DNA from: Apis mellifera | Lineage: Eukaryota > Arthropoda > Insecta > Hymenoptera > Apidae | DNA: 64,000 nucleotides | NCBI RefSeq assembly: GCF_003254395.2 | Contig: NC_037652.1 | Location: 6,271,501 to 6,335,500, forward strand | Direction: 5' to 3' | Shown here: piece by piece, positions 1 through 14,400 of the stretch | Layout of the letters: each line of letters begins with the position of its first letter | How positions within the stretch are numbered: the first letter of the stretch is position 1 | Position numbers and translations under genes: made by a program | Notes under the pieces: model-generated | Database searches by the model: none | What the model saw: the letters and a program-made list of their open reading frames with translations, nothing else | What the model was told of the DNA's origin: nothing

Positions 1-1413
1 ACGAGTAGTTAGTTAAGTGCAGGTTTCGACGCGTGCCAGAAGCGCGTCACGCGTATCACGCGTTTGAAAGGAAGAGCGCGATCCTCTCTCCGTCTCGGGG
101 GAAACCGCAGGAGGAGAAAGAGAGAGAGAGAAAAAAGTAAGCGAAGAAGCTTAGAGAAACAAGTTGCAAGTTTTTACTCTCCTCGATGGAGCGTTGGAAA
201 TTAAGCGATCCAATGGCTTCGCCACTGGCCTCGTTCGTCCATCGAGGATCCTCGAGATCGAGGAGGGAAAAAAATCTGGAACCCCGATTGCGAATCTCGA
301 GAGAATAAAAAGAAGGAGCTACGCATCTTTCCATAAAACGATCCTATTCTTCCTAATCGATTCCTATTTTAAATTTATAAAATGCAGAATCCTAGGAAAG
401 GGGAATACGAGAAAAGAGGAGTGATGGAAGTTTGCAAAATTCTAACGTCCTCGTTTGAGTTTGCCGTAGCACAACGTTCGATACGATTCGATCTTAATCT
501 CTTCGTCTCTTTCTCTCCTCCCTCCTCCTCCTCCTCGCCCCTCGTCCCGCGTCGCGACAATTTTATCATTACGCTCCGCGGAGTTGCATGCGATGCTCTA
601 AAGATAAGAGGCGCAGAAGATGTCCTCCAGCGAGCATAGAGGTATCAGGAACAGGTCAGTCCAGTTTTTGCAATTATGTCAAAACGACTATTCCAACGCG
701 TGTATACCCTCTAGCTAGAAAGGGTTGCGACTTCCCTTAAGCCCAAGGTTCGAAGGCCAGCCCATGGATCGATCGACGTCGCATTCTCTTCTCTCCAAGT
801 GATCGCCGTCACTGTTAGGAGAGCGCGAACGGGAGGCAGGAGCGCGCGGGCTGCCGTTGCCTCCATGACCGAATAAAGATACGAGGTCGCGAGCGACCGT
901 GACTGAAAGAAGGAAAGGAGGAAAGAGGAGGAGGAGGAGAGGGAGAGAGGAGGACGAGGAGTCTCCTCCTCCTCGTCCGGCGGGGCGGAAATTCGAACGG
1001 TCGTATCGCGGAGGATGAAAACTGAAACGGGGTCGGGAAGAGGGAGTCTCTCTCTCTCTCTCTTTCTTTCTCTTTCTCACCTGATCGATCGTTTAAAGAA
1101 TCGTAAATTCGACGATAATGATTTCCACGAGTGGCGAGCAACACCGGACACCCGACACTATAATTTCTCGGTCTTCGATTACTCTCGTGTACAACATTTT
1201 TCTACCCTCTTTCTCTCTCTCTCTCTCTCTCTTCACCCCGAGTTCTCCATTAACCGGTATACCCTCGGGCGTTCGTACGTAATTTTTAAACGAATATGAG
1301 ATTCGTGGTGTTGTTCAGATGCGAAACTTTCGTTGCAACGAGAAAAGAACACGCTCGAAGAATAGATAATTGAGAGATACGGAGAGCGTGATGCGATCGA
1401 GAATATCAAGGTT

Positions 1414-1416
<3 letters not shown>

Positions 1417-1458
<42 letters not shown>
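1417..1458. repeat. (TA)n microsatellite
   Basis: About 20 uninterrupted TA units. Likely length-polymorphic. Confidence 0.95.
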
Positions 1459-1459
<1 letters not shown>

Positions 1460-1890
1460 GTAAGCGAGAAGCAAGAATCAAATTGAGCGAGGCGAGGCGA
1501 GAAAAAAAAAGAGATCGTTGGATTCAGGGTCCCGTTTCGTGGCCGGCTCCTCTAATCGTTCTCCTTAAACCGGCAGGGGTATAGAGCGCAACGAGAAAAG
1601 AGGAGGATGACGACGGTGCGACGACGGCGATGGTGGCGACGACGATAACAGTGGTGGTGGCCGCGGCACAGGCACACGCCATATCTGGCGAGACTATCCT
1701 ACGTGGGCTCGATCCTCGCCTCGGCTCTTGCCTCTCTCCCTCCCCCCCTAACCGAGCAAACACACCTTTTTAGCGGCATTACATTAATATCGTAATGGCA
1801 CGGGATCAAGCGAACGAGTCCGCCTGCCCGAAGGCGCGCGCTCATCTTCTCGACAGGAGGAGGAAGGGAGAAGAGGAGAAACCGAGAGAC

Positions 1891-1979
1891 TCTTCTTCTT
1901 CTTCTTCTTCTTCTTCATCTTCTTCGTATTCTTCTACCTCTTCTTCCTCCTCCTCTTCTTCTTCTTCTTCTTCTTCCTC
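1891..1979. repeat. (TTC/TCC)n trinucleotide tract
   Basis: An imperfect TCT/TCC run of nearly 90 bases. It reads as poly-Ser on one strand and poly-Glu on the other, which explains the open frames across it. No gene is implied. Confidence 0.95.
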
Positions 1980-4900
1980 TCCTACGCCGACGACGTTCAA
2001 GCCTCCCCGCGGATACGCTAACTGTCTCGCGTCCGAGTGGATCATTTGTCTTCCTCAGGGAAGAACAACTGCGCATATCGCGAACTCCAGAGATTCTCCG
2101 TCGACTGGCACGAGCCATTTTCTGCGCATCTCTACGCGTGCTCTCGAAATTTGGATACAGAAATCGAACTTTAATTATAATTCACTTTAATTATATAAAT
2201 ATATATGGCTACTCGATTACTCGTTCGATGATATCGATTAACGATTAACGATTATTCAAGAATTGAGCGAATATTCGTGCGAGATAAAAGTGTTACAAAA
2301 TCTTGTATATACATATATACATGTATACATATACATGTATACGCGTTGATCGATGTTTCCTCGCAGGATGGAGCACCGTGTAGAAGTATAGGTATCTCCC
2401 GGCCAAGACGTCCCTGACGGGAGTATATCCGCTCTCTCGGAGAGACATAATTCGAAATTGTCGGTTGGGTCAAAGGGCAGAGCCCGGCTACTTGAGCGAG
2501 TTGACTCTGCCGGTCTCGGGGGTCACGTGCCACGGCTTCTTTACTTCTTCTGACGTTACCTCTCCTCTCTTCCTTCGAGATTCCACCTCCCTGTGCGACC
2601 GGTCGCCCTCCTCCGGAGGCCTCGCACCGATCGTTCGCCTCGTTATCGCTCGCCTCCTCGTTATCACCGTCGTTAGAAATCTCTTCATCGTGCCCGCCGC
2701 GAGTTTCCTCGCGCCTCTCCAAACTTTCACCTTTTTTTTTTCCCTTTTCCACTTCTCTTTCCCTTTCGATCGACGATTCTTATCGAAGCAACCGACGTTA
2801 AACGATATTTAATCCACTTTGAACAGTGGAGGAGATAAAAAGTGGATAGAAAACGAGAGAGAAAAAAGCGGGAGAGGGCACGACAAGTCGGAGCCGCGGT
2901 CCTGCAACAGCCGAGAGGCCGAAGTGACCTCATCGGATGTGGCTCTGATTCGCTCAATTCGTCCACCACGTTCCAGAGAGCTCGTGCGCGCGGTCGCAAT
3001 CAACGCGCCAAGACACGGACGTGTCGCGCGGAAAAGGAGCCTTTGCGCGATTGCTATCGTCTTTGCCTCATTATTCCATTATGATGGCGTGTGGCGTGTG
3101 CCGTACCCCATTCGCCCTGATTGCCCCAGCGCCTTCTCCCCTCCTCGCGCACGCATCCTCTCCACACGCTCTCCTTCCCTCTCCTCCCCAACTCCTATTC
3201 CTATTCTTTTCTTCCCCTTCTTTCGATCTTCTCCTCTATCTTTCCTCCGCTTTCCACGAAGAGAGAGAGAGAGAGACGTCTCCGTCCGTCGAGATGCATA
3301 CGCGTTCCTCCTCGTCGGCGGAGAATGTCTTCGTTGGTCCCTCGATTCCAGGCTCGAGCACGCGTACACATCGCCGTGACGATGATGTGCGTGATATTAC
3401 GCCGGCTGGCGAACGTGAATCCCCGAAGGTGTGACGAGGAGGGAGAGCAGGCGGGAGGCGAGGAGAGAAAGAGAGGAAAGTGAGGTGAAAAGGGGCGGTG
3501 GCGGGGGCGGTGGCACGGGGGGGAGGGAGTCGTCGAGGCGAGAGGGGACGAAGGTGGATGGACGACGGGACAAGGTAGGGCAGAGACTCTCAAACGGTTC
3601 GGAACAGGTTCCAGGACCGTTGCTTACCTCGCCCCGTCCAAAGGTGGGTGGAGAACGAGTTACAGTACGCGCGCCGGCCACGGAAGACACCTGGTTTTCG
3701 GTTAAGCGCGGCTCTCCTCCGAGCGCGGCAACGTCGGACAAGAGAGAAGGGAGAGGGGAAGTACACACGCACACACGCACGCGCGCACACGCGTCTCGAG
3801 AGAGAGAGAGAAAGAGAGGGGGAGAGAAAGACTTTTGAATATGGGCCGTGGTTGAGATCCTAACGCTTGTCTCTCTAAACTATCCGCTTCGTATATTCCA
3901 TCGTATATTCTTTCCCCTTCTCTGCTCTCTCGATTCCGTTTCAGATTCACAGAGCTTCTGGAAAACGGAAACGCACGACAAGAGAATATTTTTAAGTTGA
4001 ACAAAGTTTGGAGGAGGAAGGATGGATATTTGTTTCACAAGTGACGTATTCGAACGAAGTGATGCACGGCGAAGGGAAATTAATCCACGCGCATCTATTT
4101 TCCTTAAGATCAGGATCCCTCGATTCCGTGATCTTTCTTGTAATTACGCGTCCCGCGACTCGGAGATACGCTATGGAATGCTGGAAGATGCCGCTTAACG
4201 AGGGTAATCCAGATATTACCAAGCGGCCTGGCATTCCGCTCTTCTCTCTTCTCTCGTAAGCCGATCGAGCGGAATGAAATGAAGCGAAACGCATTACATC
4301 AGGAATCCCTCCCCCCCTCCCGCCCGTTAATGTCCAATTACATCGAGAAATAGGCAACTCGAATACGCTCGATCCCCCACTCTTTTCAACTGTTGCCCGT
4401 TTCGAAAGTTACCAACCGACCCAACCGTTCGTCCCTCTTTTATATCGTTTGCCACGTAATCGTCCTATTCGGGCCGTGGCCATCGGGGGAAAAATGCGCG
4501 TACAACGTACCCGATCGTGCACTTCCGTGGATAGAAATCATCGGCGTACGGATGATTCGCTGATCCCACGATGCCCGATTGCCGCACCGCAAGAACAATG
4601 GCTTCGGATAATGCGGAATAGAGTATCCTTCTTCGTTCGTGCGCTCGCACACCGATACCCGATTGTAATAACGTTATGCGTTCCGGGTTTACACCTAAAA
4701 ATACATCTCGCGCAAAATGCGCGATAAATCTTCGCCTCGACCACGAGGGATCAATGTGAGAGGGGGAGGAAGGGGACGCGCGCGTTTCTTCTTCAACGTA
4801 TCGTCAAGCTTGTAGGGAAGAATTAACGCGCCTCTGCCGCTCTACGCCCAGCGTCCAGATAATCTCTTTTGTTCTTGCCTCTTGAAAAGCGTAGAAATCG

Positions 4901-5290
4901 ACGACACCTCGGCTACGAGAGAGTTATTCCCATTGTATTCGTACAGGGGAATCGTGTATCGCGCGGCAACGTGTTTCGAAGCTAACGCGTTCGCGTCGGA
5001 TCAGCGCGGATGACGATCCTCCCCTATCTTATTATTACGTTCTCCGCCCGCTTTAGAAATCCGTAATGACCGGACGTACGAATAATAATTAATGGCAAAA
5101 TTGGCGAGCTCGTTTTACCGTTACGGTGAGACGAATCGCGCACGTGGGGGGTGTAATAATGTAATAATTCCACGGTGGGATGACAATAAGGGTAAACCGG
5201 TATTTTAGCGGCAGCTCGCCGTTTCGATAACATCCGACGCAACCACCCACTGTTTTTCGCGTTGTTTGCGCGAAATTTCTTGCCTGCCTT

Positions 5291-5325
5291 GCTCGCTCTC
5301 TCTCGCTCGCTCGCTCGCTCGCTTG
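5291..5325. repeat. (GCTC)n tetranucleotide repeat
   Basis: Repeated GCTC units with a short CT interruption. Confidence 0.9.
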
Positions 5326-8318
5326 CGTTCTAAACACGCTGTCCGCATGCGAAGAAAATAAGTAGCCGAGGAGAGAGGGAAAGGGGGGGAGGCTCACTTT
5401 CCCCGGAAACACGAGGAAACGGCACGACAGTGTCAACACGGTTGAACACGGTAGTAAGTCTTTACCTTTTTTCCTTTTTTAATCCATAATTTCTCAAGCG
5501 AGTTTTCTTTCGAACGTATATTCACGCACATTGTGAGCGAAGAATAAATGCAGATACACGGATAATAATAACGGGGCCGTAAATCCGTTTCTTCGTTTAT
5601 CATCGCGATGTTAACGCTTAATTGAACGCAGAAAGTTTACGCGTAACGCGTGACCCATCCTCACCGGGCTCTGTCGCGGGCCTAATGGCGCGCACGGCGA
5701 ATCGATTCGTCTCACCTGGATCGATTGTACGTACGCCCGTGCGCTGCCAAGATATCTCGGAAGATTAGACGAGATTAGAAACTGGGAGTGTCGAACGGTA
5801 GTAGGCCGGACGAGAGGCAACGTTCACGAACCGAAGCTTTCGAAATCGCTTCGAATTCGTTCTACGAGCGCCGTGAACGAAATCCCGTCCCATCGTTCCA
5901 TTCCAGCGTTACGCTCTTACGTTTTACACGCCTGCCACGTGTGAAAATCCCGTGTGAAAATTTCCTTTCTCTCGAATATCCTAAAGAATTCGCTCGCTTC
6001 TTCTAGGAAATTTGACGAATACGATTTAGATATATCCGCCGATTTTGCTCGATTTCGAAACGTGACCCTATGATATTTATCTCGCGAGATATCGTTCGCA
6101 CCGAAAATTTATCCACGATGGTTTATCTCGGATTATTGAGGAAAATAAAATTGCGCTGCATCGCGAATTTTCCTTTCAGCGGTTCGTTTTTATATGTATA
6201 TGCGCGCTTTCGTAACCGTGAATATTTATAAACCGAGTTATGTGTTAAGCGTCGTTAATCGCTTCCTGATAAATAGAAACAGAAACGTTACGCGGCCAGT
6301 TAAGTCTGTTTACGCCGGTTAGAATGTAATTTACACAGGCGAAACGATCGGTCGTCTCTAATTACTCCCGCGTCGTTTTAAAAAAAAATATATTAATTCA
6401 AGATCTTGCAAAATTCCGTGCGCATCCAACGCGTCTAAGTGGTCAACATCATCAGCGGACGACTCGTACAAATTGGACTCAATTGTTAGCCCGTGTCTCA
6501 ATTGTTGCATTTACATTTTCAGAATACTCTGGAGTTGGGTACGTCGTTGCACGAGACTCTGATAAAACGGCGTAAATTCACTTTTGCAAAAGACAAGTAT
6601 GAATCGTTTGATCGTGCGTTTTTTTTTTTCTTTTTTTTTAAGTTTCAATTTTCAGCATCGCAACGTATGGGTTTATCGTTCGATTATTTTTTAAAGAAAT
6701 AAATGATGAAGTGGTCTCGATATCAGAGATGGTTCGCGGTGTTGACATGTATCGAATAAAAATTTGATATTTGAATATTTATAGTTACGATCGAGTTCCA
6801 TTTATCTCGAAATTCGAATTCATTCATCCTTGTTTCGGAGAATTGGACGCCTCCAGTTTCCGCGGCAGTTCCATGAAAATGAAAACATCACGCATGTCCA
6901 ATTTGTCCAAGCGATCGAGCGATACTTCGTGCACGTTACGCAGTGCGTAAACGCGGTAATTAGGCTGTTCTCAAGCCCGACTCGCCTGTAAACGGCATAG
7001 GCAATTTATCCGCGTACCTTTCTCCTTGTTCTCCGACGGTAGGCATCCGAGTACCTACGCTATCTCGATTCTTACGCCATTAGTTTTCACACAACTTCAC
7101 AGAGCTAGTTTATAACTTGGTTCGATAAAAAAATCCAAAGTTGAATAAAAGTCAAATATGGCTACGATCGTTACGAACAATTCCCCTTTTCGAGATTCCT
7201 TCTCTCTCAAAGTCACGTATGAACACGCAATTTGAAACTGAATGAAAATATAAGCGATCGTGTCATTACGAAATCGTTATTCCGATCTTAACGTTACACG
7301 TAACGCGACACGATAAAATACACTTTGTATTACGAGGTCGTATATACTTTTGATTATTTTCAAATGTCATAACATTAGAAGATTTGCAAGTTGTATCGCA
7401 GAACCACTTACCGCGACACGAAAGAGATGAACGCGTGTTGCCACAAATGACTGAATCCGTTTCTGTGAGCGATGATATCATTTCAGTGTCGAAATGATAC
7501 GAGAACTCTCGTACTATTACGTGTCAAAACCCGTAGAAAATCTCTCGTGAGATTTCGTTTCGTTGGAACGTTGCTCGTTTTCGAGACGTACATATCATAA
7601 CCTAGAAATCGAACGTATGTTTACCTTCGAATAACACGAGTCATTCGATAATTCTCTATATTTATTTGTACTCGGATCGAGCAAATCGACGGGACTTATA
7701 ACTTTATCGAATCGTACCTGGATAAATTCCTACCACTGTAAGATGTAAAACACGGGTTGGCGAAAATCCAAAGTGTCGTTCCATTCCTATCGAGACACGT
7801 GAACTACGCAAGAATGATGGCGACAGTTTCCCGCGCAGCGAGCGCGATTAATCGAAGCATCGAGTATCGAGGCGCAGGTTGAGAACCAGCATGAACGTGG
7901 CGAGGCACGCGACAAGGCAGAGCGCGTGTCCCACGCGCGCTCGCTTCGAGGAGCTCTCCTCAAATCAAATCACGTAACTCGCCACGATGTATATCTCTCC
8001 TCTCTTCGCGGTGAAATCGTCGAATCGTTGAATCACGGAGCGGGAAACGGTGGACGGTGTCTCGTGTCGTGTGCGATTGGCGAGTCGCAAAAATCCGCCA
8101 TTAAAATCCGCGACCAAGCAGCTCCTCCCATCGAGGAGCGTTCGAGAGGACGCCGTTTCGAGAGATCGCCGAGATCTTCGACCGATCATTCTCAGCGTGG
8201 GCGCCACTTTTTTCCCTTCGATCTCTCGCCATCGATTTTTCTTCGATCATCCACCAATCACTCGATCGGTTCATCGCTGCGATTCATTGGCCAATTTGAC
8301 TCTGAATCATTCGTGTAT

Positions 8319-8341
8319 CTATATATATATATATATATATA
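8319..8341. repeat. (TA)n microsatellite
   Basis: About 11 TA units. Confidence 0.9.
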
Positions 8342-11300
8342 CACGTTGTTTCGTTAAAATCGTATAACACTTACATAAATTGCTTGATATATTTACTGCA
8401 CGAGTATAATCTCGATACGAGAACAACTATCGAACGAAGTTTTTAACGGTGCTCATTGTAATATCGACGGGGATAATTACGCGTTGGCCAATTGCTGTTC
8501 TTAATTTCCGCTTATCGGAGAGATCAATTTCTGCCGGGGCGCCACGTGACCGAGGCTGAAGCCGGCGCCTCTAGTGAGACGAAACAGAGGAGGGGAAGCT
8601 TAATTCGCCGTACATTTCCCCTTATTTGGGCTTCCGTGCTCGAGCCGAAGCCGGGAAGGGAGAGTGGCGACTTGGGAGGGACCGAGAGGGTCGGGCCTAC
8701 GACTTATACCGCGGGACGCTTGCTGAGTGACGAATGTGTATACCCGTCTTATTCACCTCCTACCGTATTCGGCGACAGGCTTGCAGATCGTTCAGGATTA
8801 AGCCTGTAATTCTAATCGCCTCGCTGTTCGTTTTGCCGTGGGGCCCCTCTTCTCCATGGGAATCGTCTGTTTTCTCAATTATATCCGTTCCACCGCCACT
8901 CGTCTCCCTTCCTCACCGTAACTTTATAGCTCGGTAATTCTACACGTTGCGTTATTTAACGTTCATCTCCTTATTATTCCGCCCATTTTTAATATTTCAA
9001 AAATAAATGCAACTGCGATGCAAAAAGCGTGTAATAATTTTCGCAACAGGGAAATAAATACAGAGGAGGAAGGATTTCTTCGAATACGAGATACGATTAT
9101 TTTATTCTCTATTTCTAATTTTACACGCCTTTTTCTCCTTCCCCCCCGATTCTTGGAAAAACTTCTTGGAAACGGAGTCGAGGCGAAACTTTAACACAAA
9201 TTCCATAGCCGCTATAAAACTTATCCCGCGTTAGATACCGTTCTATTCGCCTCGTCTGTTCTCTCGTTCGCTCGCTCTATTCTTTTCTCAACGCGTCGAG
9301 CGAATTTCCTGGAGCATTCGCCGAGACAGTACTTACATACATCGTGTCACGTGACATCACGTTTTATTACGAGGCATTTCCTCCGCGTAAATTCCACGCT
9401 CTCGCCGCTTTACCGTCCTGCAGTACCGATCGGTCTAGACGAGATCGGTTTTATGAATCGGTCGGTTAACGCCGCAATAAACAGAGTACATAACCGTGTA
9501 TTCCGAGATGGGGGAAAAGAAAAAGAGGAAAAAAAGAAAGGAAAAAAGAAAAATCAAGGGATAAAAGCACGATAAGTCGATAAGGTGGCCACGGTTACCA
9601 GAGGCCATCCACCTAATAATCGCCGTAGGTGAGCTTTCAAATGTCATTCTCTCGTGTTCACGATCTGTCTGTGAAACGCGCGGCAGCCCGGCCTGCGCTT
9701 ATATCCCCAATAATAACTCGATCTAACGGCCAGCGTTACACCCCTATTATGTTTTATGCAGATCCGTGGAGCGGACAGAAAAGTGGCGGTTAACAGTGTG
9801 CACGGTGCGACCTTAGAAAGGCGATCGTTTATTGTTCGGGCCGCACGTGCGCGCGTTCATAGCGAAGAACGGGCTAAAACGAACTAGCCCCGAGCCCGAG
9901 CAGCTAGCAACGCCACTGTCCGGCCCCAATGAACGCGACGGTTCTGAACGACGGTTTCGCGATTGACAACAAAGCGGTGCAACATTCACGGTGTTAAGAT
10001 TGATTTGTGAGCGCTGCGGGACCGGGATCCTATTCACGTATCAAGCATATTGTGACGGATATCGCCTGGAGAAAATTGCTCAATTCAGGCCGGCCTGCTA
10101 CCACCGACGATGTTCCTTTGCTCCCGTTCCACGTTGCCATCAACCAGTGATGTAGCCACCGTGCGGAACGCCCAGACGCGTGCCCCACCGCCTCGCCCCT
10201 TTCCAATTCCTTCCAACTTTCTTCAAAACTCGTTCTCCACCGAACCACTCATCTCCTCTTTTTCCACGAACCGAGATAATTCGTACGATAAACCCTTCGC
10301 TTCGCCTTTCGTTAAACTCTCGAGAAGAAACTTGTTAGAAATGTCAAGACAAATCTATCCTCATTGTCGAAGAAATAATATATTCTTTCCAAAATTCTAC
10401 ACAAATATACGTAAAGAAGTAACCACGAATATACGAGATTACATCTAGAGAATGAATTTCCAAAATTCCATCGTTTTTCGCGATTGAAGTATCGCTCTTC
10501 GAGACGATACGCGCGAAAGGAATTCTTCGACCGCTTGGAAAGCGACGTGCAAGTTCAAAGGTATCGACGCGTGCGCTCGAACCGAGGCCTGTATCGAGAG
10601 GGCAATCGGTGACGGATTCCATGGTCAATCGTGTGACGACGAATCAACGTTTTAATTCACCGGACGATCGGTTCATTGAGACTCTCGAGATGGTTGGCCG
10701 AGGGTATAGAAACTGAATCGACTGCCAAGACGCCGAGGTTAACGTATCGCGTGTTATATATTACGTTTAATCCACTAATGATCCCTCTAACTTCCTTTAT
10801 CGATGTCGTCGTCCCCCAGTCTGGAATCGCGAATGCAAACTCGTCGTCGCCGTTTTTTCCCTCTCTTTTCTCTCCCTGCCGGTTAGTCTCGTTTTTCTCC
10901 TTCGCGTTTCCTTCGAGTTCGAGCGTTGAAAAATGAAATTTAGAAAAGGTATTAAGTAGTCGCGTCAAAGTGGCGACAACTCGTTATATATCTCGGCGTT
11001 ACGGAGCGTAGTAAAATCGACAGGTGTTCGATCGGTTCACGCGGGAAGATATTAAATTTATACCATAGCCATCGGTTAGCAGGGTGTGGTGGTGGTGGTT
11101 ATCGTGGTGGTTACGAGCTGAAATCCAGGCATCTGGGTTATTATCAAAGTCACGGTACTCCGGTTTTCCGATGAACTCGCGCGATAAACCGTTTAATTGA
11201 TATCGCCGATTTGACGCAATCTCATCGACCTTTCCAACGATGTGCACATATATATACATATATATATACATAATATGTGTCGTGGCGGGTTTGTTTCACA

Positions 11301-11440
11301 CGAATCGACCTTCGTTTTAATCGATATTCCATCGCTTACTACATCCTCGTGGAAATGCTTAACGATCCTAACAGAGATGTTTCTTTATTCGTTTCCAAAT
11401 AGAGCAATAGAACGAGCAGCCAGCTTTCGATCCTAACTTT

Positions 11441-11463
11441 AAAAAAAAAAAAAAAAAAAAAAA
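11441..11463. repeat. Poly-A tract
   Basis: A run of 23 A followed by A-rich GA-interrupted sequence. No adjacent retrotransposon-like coding sequence was seen, so this is reported as simple sequence. Confidence 0.9.
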
Positions 11464-14400
11464 GAAAAAGAAGAAAAAGAAAACTCTTGTCGCGGGGACA
11501 AGAATTTCCATAAATCTTCCGGGGAATATACCTGAATGAGAAAGAGTTCGAGAAAGTATTCATTCAGGAGGACTTTTTCCCCCCTCTCTTTAGAACAAGC
11601 TCTGGTAGACGCGTCTTCCAACACAATAAGTTTACCGAGGCGCCTGTAAATCAGCCTCGACTCGCAGGGTGGCCAACGCCAAGCCATCGGGCCCAACCAA
11701 TTTTCCGACCAAGTATCACGTCCTCTTATGGTTCTCTTACGTTCTGACCAACAACAGACAGAAACGAGGTGTATCCGGCTCGATAAAAAGCCGGGCGAGC
11801 GTTCCCTCGTGCCCTAATACGATTTCGTTCTGCCCATTATATCTTTCTCGGCCCTCTCTCTCTGCTTCTTATCGCGTCGTGCCACGGGGACAACTCTTTC
11901 TCTCTCTTTTCTTCCTTTTTTTTCTTTTTTTTTCCAAAGGCAATCGCGTCGAACTCGAATGAAAACGGGGTCGTTTCCATCGGCCGTCAACGACGACGAC
12001 GCGTTCCTTCGTCGATGTAACCCTCCCCTCGTTCCTCTCCTCGATCGAAATGGTAATCCTCCTCGAGTTTCGAAGCATATGGGAAAGCGATCTCGCGAGA
12101 GGGGGAGGGTGATTTACACTCCGGATCCTGTTTCACGAAACTGCGCTTCCACACGCTCGATCGTGTGGGAAAGTGAGACGTAAGTTTTGACAGCCGATTG
12201 AGTTTTTAAGTTAAGATTTCTTTTTTCTTTTTTTCTTTTGAAAAAAACGATGACATTTTCGTGTCGTCGAACAAATCCGAACAAATGGATCGAGTTGCTT
12301 ATAATCCAAAATGTTACCTTATCCGATATCGATTTGTTGATTTTCGTTATTCGTCGTGAAGAGCGTCGTGAATTCGAAAATTTATTCCTCAAAGATTGCA
12401 ATAATTTGTTATATTCGTAGTTTTAGATATTAGAAGAACAGGAGGATCCGGTTAACATGATTAATAATAATATGATGGTCAGGAATTCTTACCTATTTAT
12501 ACTTAGAAAGATTAATACGACGAGAAGAAGAAGGGGGAGGAACAGGGATTAAAGGAATTAATTTGGACGGAACGGTGTCCCCCAAAAACCAGTTTCAATT
12601 AGTATGAATTGGTCGAAAGAGATGCGACGCGTTGAATCCTCGCACGGCGGATGAATGGTCGTACGACGTATGTCCTTACAAACAAGAAGCCCCCTTATCC
12701 TCTGTACGCTCTGAAACGTACATCCTCGGCGAACGACGAGAGAGGACGAGTCGTAACCGTGCTTCTTCCAACATCTTGTCACCGATACGTCAACGCGAGG
12801 TGACTAGCGCCACGCGTAATACATCACTCCCTGTTAAAAATAAAATTCGACGAGCTCTCTCTCTCTAAGCCTATACGTTTCAGCTTCGTTGTTCCGCCAT
12901 TGATCCCCGGTATCTTTGCCGGGGACCGAGAACGAGTCGAATAACGACGACCATTAATTTTCTCGACGTTATATAGCGGACATCCTCGTGCCTCGACCGG
13001 CCTAGCTATACAAATGGCGAGTATGGCACGAATATAAGAGCGCGAACATCGCCTCGAAATTTTCGACTTTCTTCCTCGCCTGCCGACCTCCGCTGACAAT
13101 TAACGAGGGTCAATGGAACGGGATTACCAAGATCGAGACACGCAACAAGGATGATTTTCTGCTCGAGATCCATTCGATAACTTCTTCGAATCTGTTACGA
13201 AATATAATATAAATACGAATCATTGTTAAAATTCTTTGCGGAATGTGGAAAATGCATGGATAAACAGAGGAGAAGAGGAGAGAGAGAAGGAACGAGGAGT
13301 ATAAACAGAGAGATAAATGTAAATAAACACGGGATGCAAACAATCGGAGGAAATGGAATTTGTTTGTGATGTGTCACAAAGAGACGTGTGACGCGTGTAA
13401 ACATCGAGGAGGTCGTTCGTATATTCTAAACGACTCGCTCGAAAGGGAATCGCGATGATCGTTGGAGAGCGAAACTCGAACTCGTAAAAAACTATCCCGC
13501 GTGAGGGAATACGAATACCGTCGCGCCGGGGAAAAGTATATAATTATATTACGCGGAAGGGAATCGTCGATTAAGCGATCCAACCTCAAGACATCGATCC
13601 GGCTTAGTTAATAGCCGTCTCGTATCTAATTTCACACAGCGTTGGCGCATACGGAGCGCGTGCTGGGACAATGTCGACGCGCGCATCGGGTCGCTTAACG
13701 GTTCGAAACACGCGTAATCTCGACACAAATTTTCGACTTTCTTACCAGCACGGAAACCTCGCCTCCCCCACCCTCTCCTACACTTTCATACCGACCAGAA
13801 GAATCGTTCTTTCGTGGCGCGCGCGAGCGCCGTCGAGCAAGCAGGGAATCGAGAGGGGGGAGGGGGACGAGAGGGGAAGAGACCGAGAGAAAAGATGATC
13901 TTGAGCAGCGTACTCGCGTCTAATGGTCGACCGTGTACGTATGTCTCGTCATGTACCCGCGTCCAACCGATGAGAGAAAAAGGGAAAGAGCGAAAGGAGA
14001 GAGAGAGAGAGAGAGAAGTGGCTGCTCGAGCGAGGCAAACAGTTCCTAAAAGGAAAAGGGAGCGAGAAGGAAGGACAAAGAGCCTACTAAATGTTGGTCT
14101 AAGCGCGTGGGATGCTGGTTGCAGTTAGGCTCGTGCCTACTCCCTCTCTCCTCTTTGCTCCTGCCGTTTCTTCTCCCTCCCTCCCTCGCCCCTCCCGCGA
14201 GCTCTGACTTTGAATACCGGTCGGGTCTGTTGTCGTGCGGCTGTGTGTTGCGGTCGTCGAGTTAACCACGGTACTCACACGCGTCCCTCCCTTTTACACG
14301 CACGTTTGCGCGCACGCACGCGCACACACGCACGCCCGTATCCGCGATACGGGAACGTGGCCGTAGGTACGGTTAACGGGCGAACACATGGAGAGAGAGC

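Larger units (their letters stand above)
1..13700. other. Gene-poor, low-complexity region, left part
   Basis: No exon could be supported here. The sequence is moderately GC- and CpG-rich with repeated purine or pyrimidine runs. Open frames are mostly products of simple sequence (poly-Ser/poly-Glu over the TTC run near 1.9 kb, Arg/Glu or Ser/Leu runs over GA/CT tracts) and show no domain, signal peptide or spliced continuation that I recognise. It may be intergenic or a large intron/upstream regulatory domain of a gene outside the window. Microsatellites are listed separately. Confidence 0.5.

Noticed and set aside
1795..2190. Poly-Ser frame (+) and poly-Glu frame (-) over the TTC repeat
   Set aside because: Pure consequence of the trinucleotide repeat; no coding context on either side.
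12904..12929. GC-rich hairpin (CCCCGG, 8-base loop, CCGGGG)
   Set aside because: Short stem with no flanking precursor-like arm; not enough for a microRNA or terminator call.
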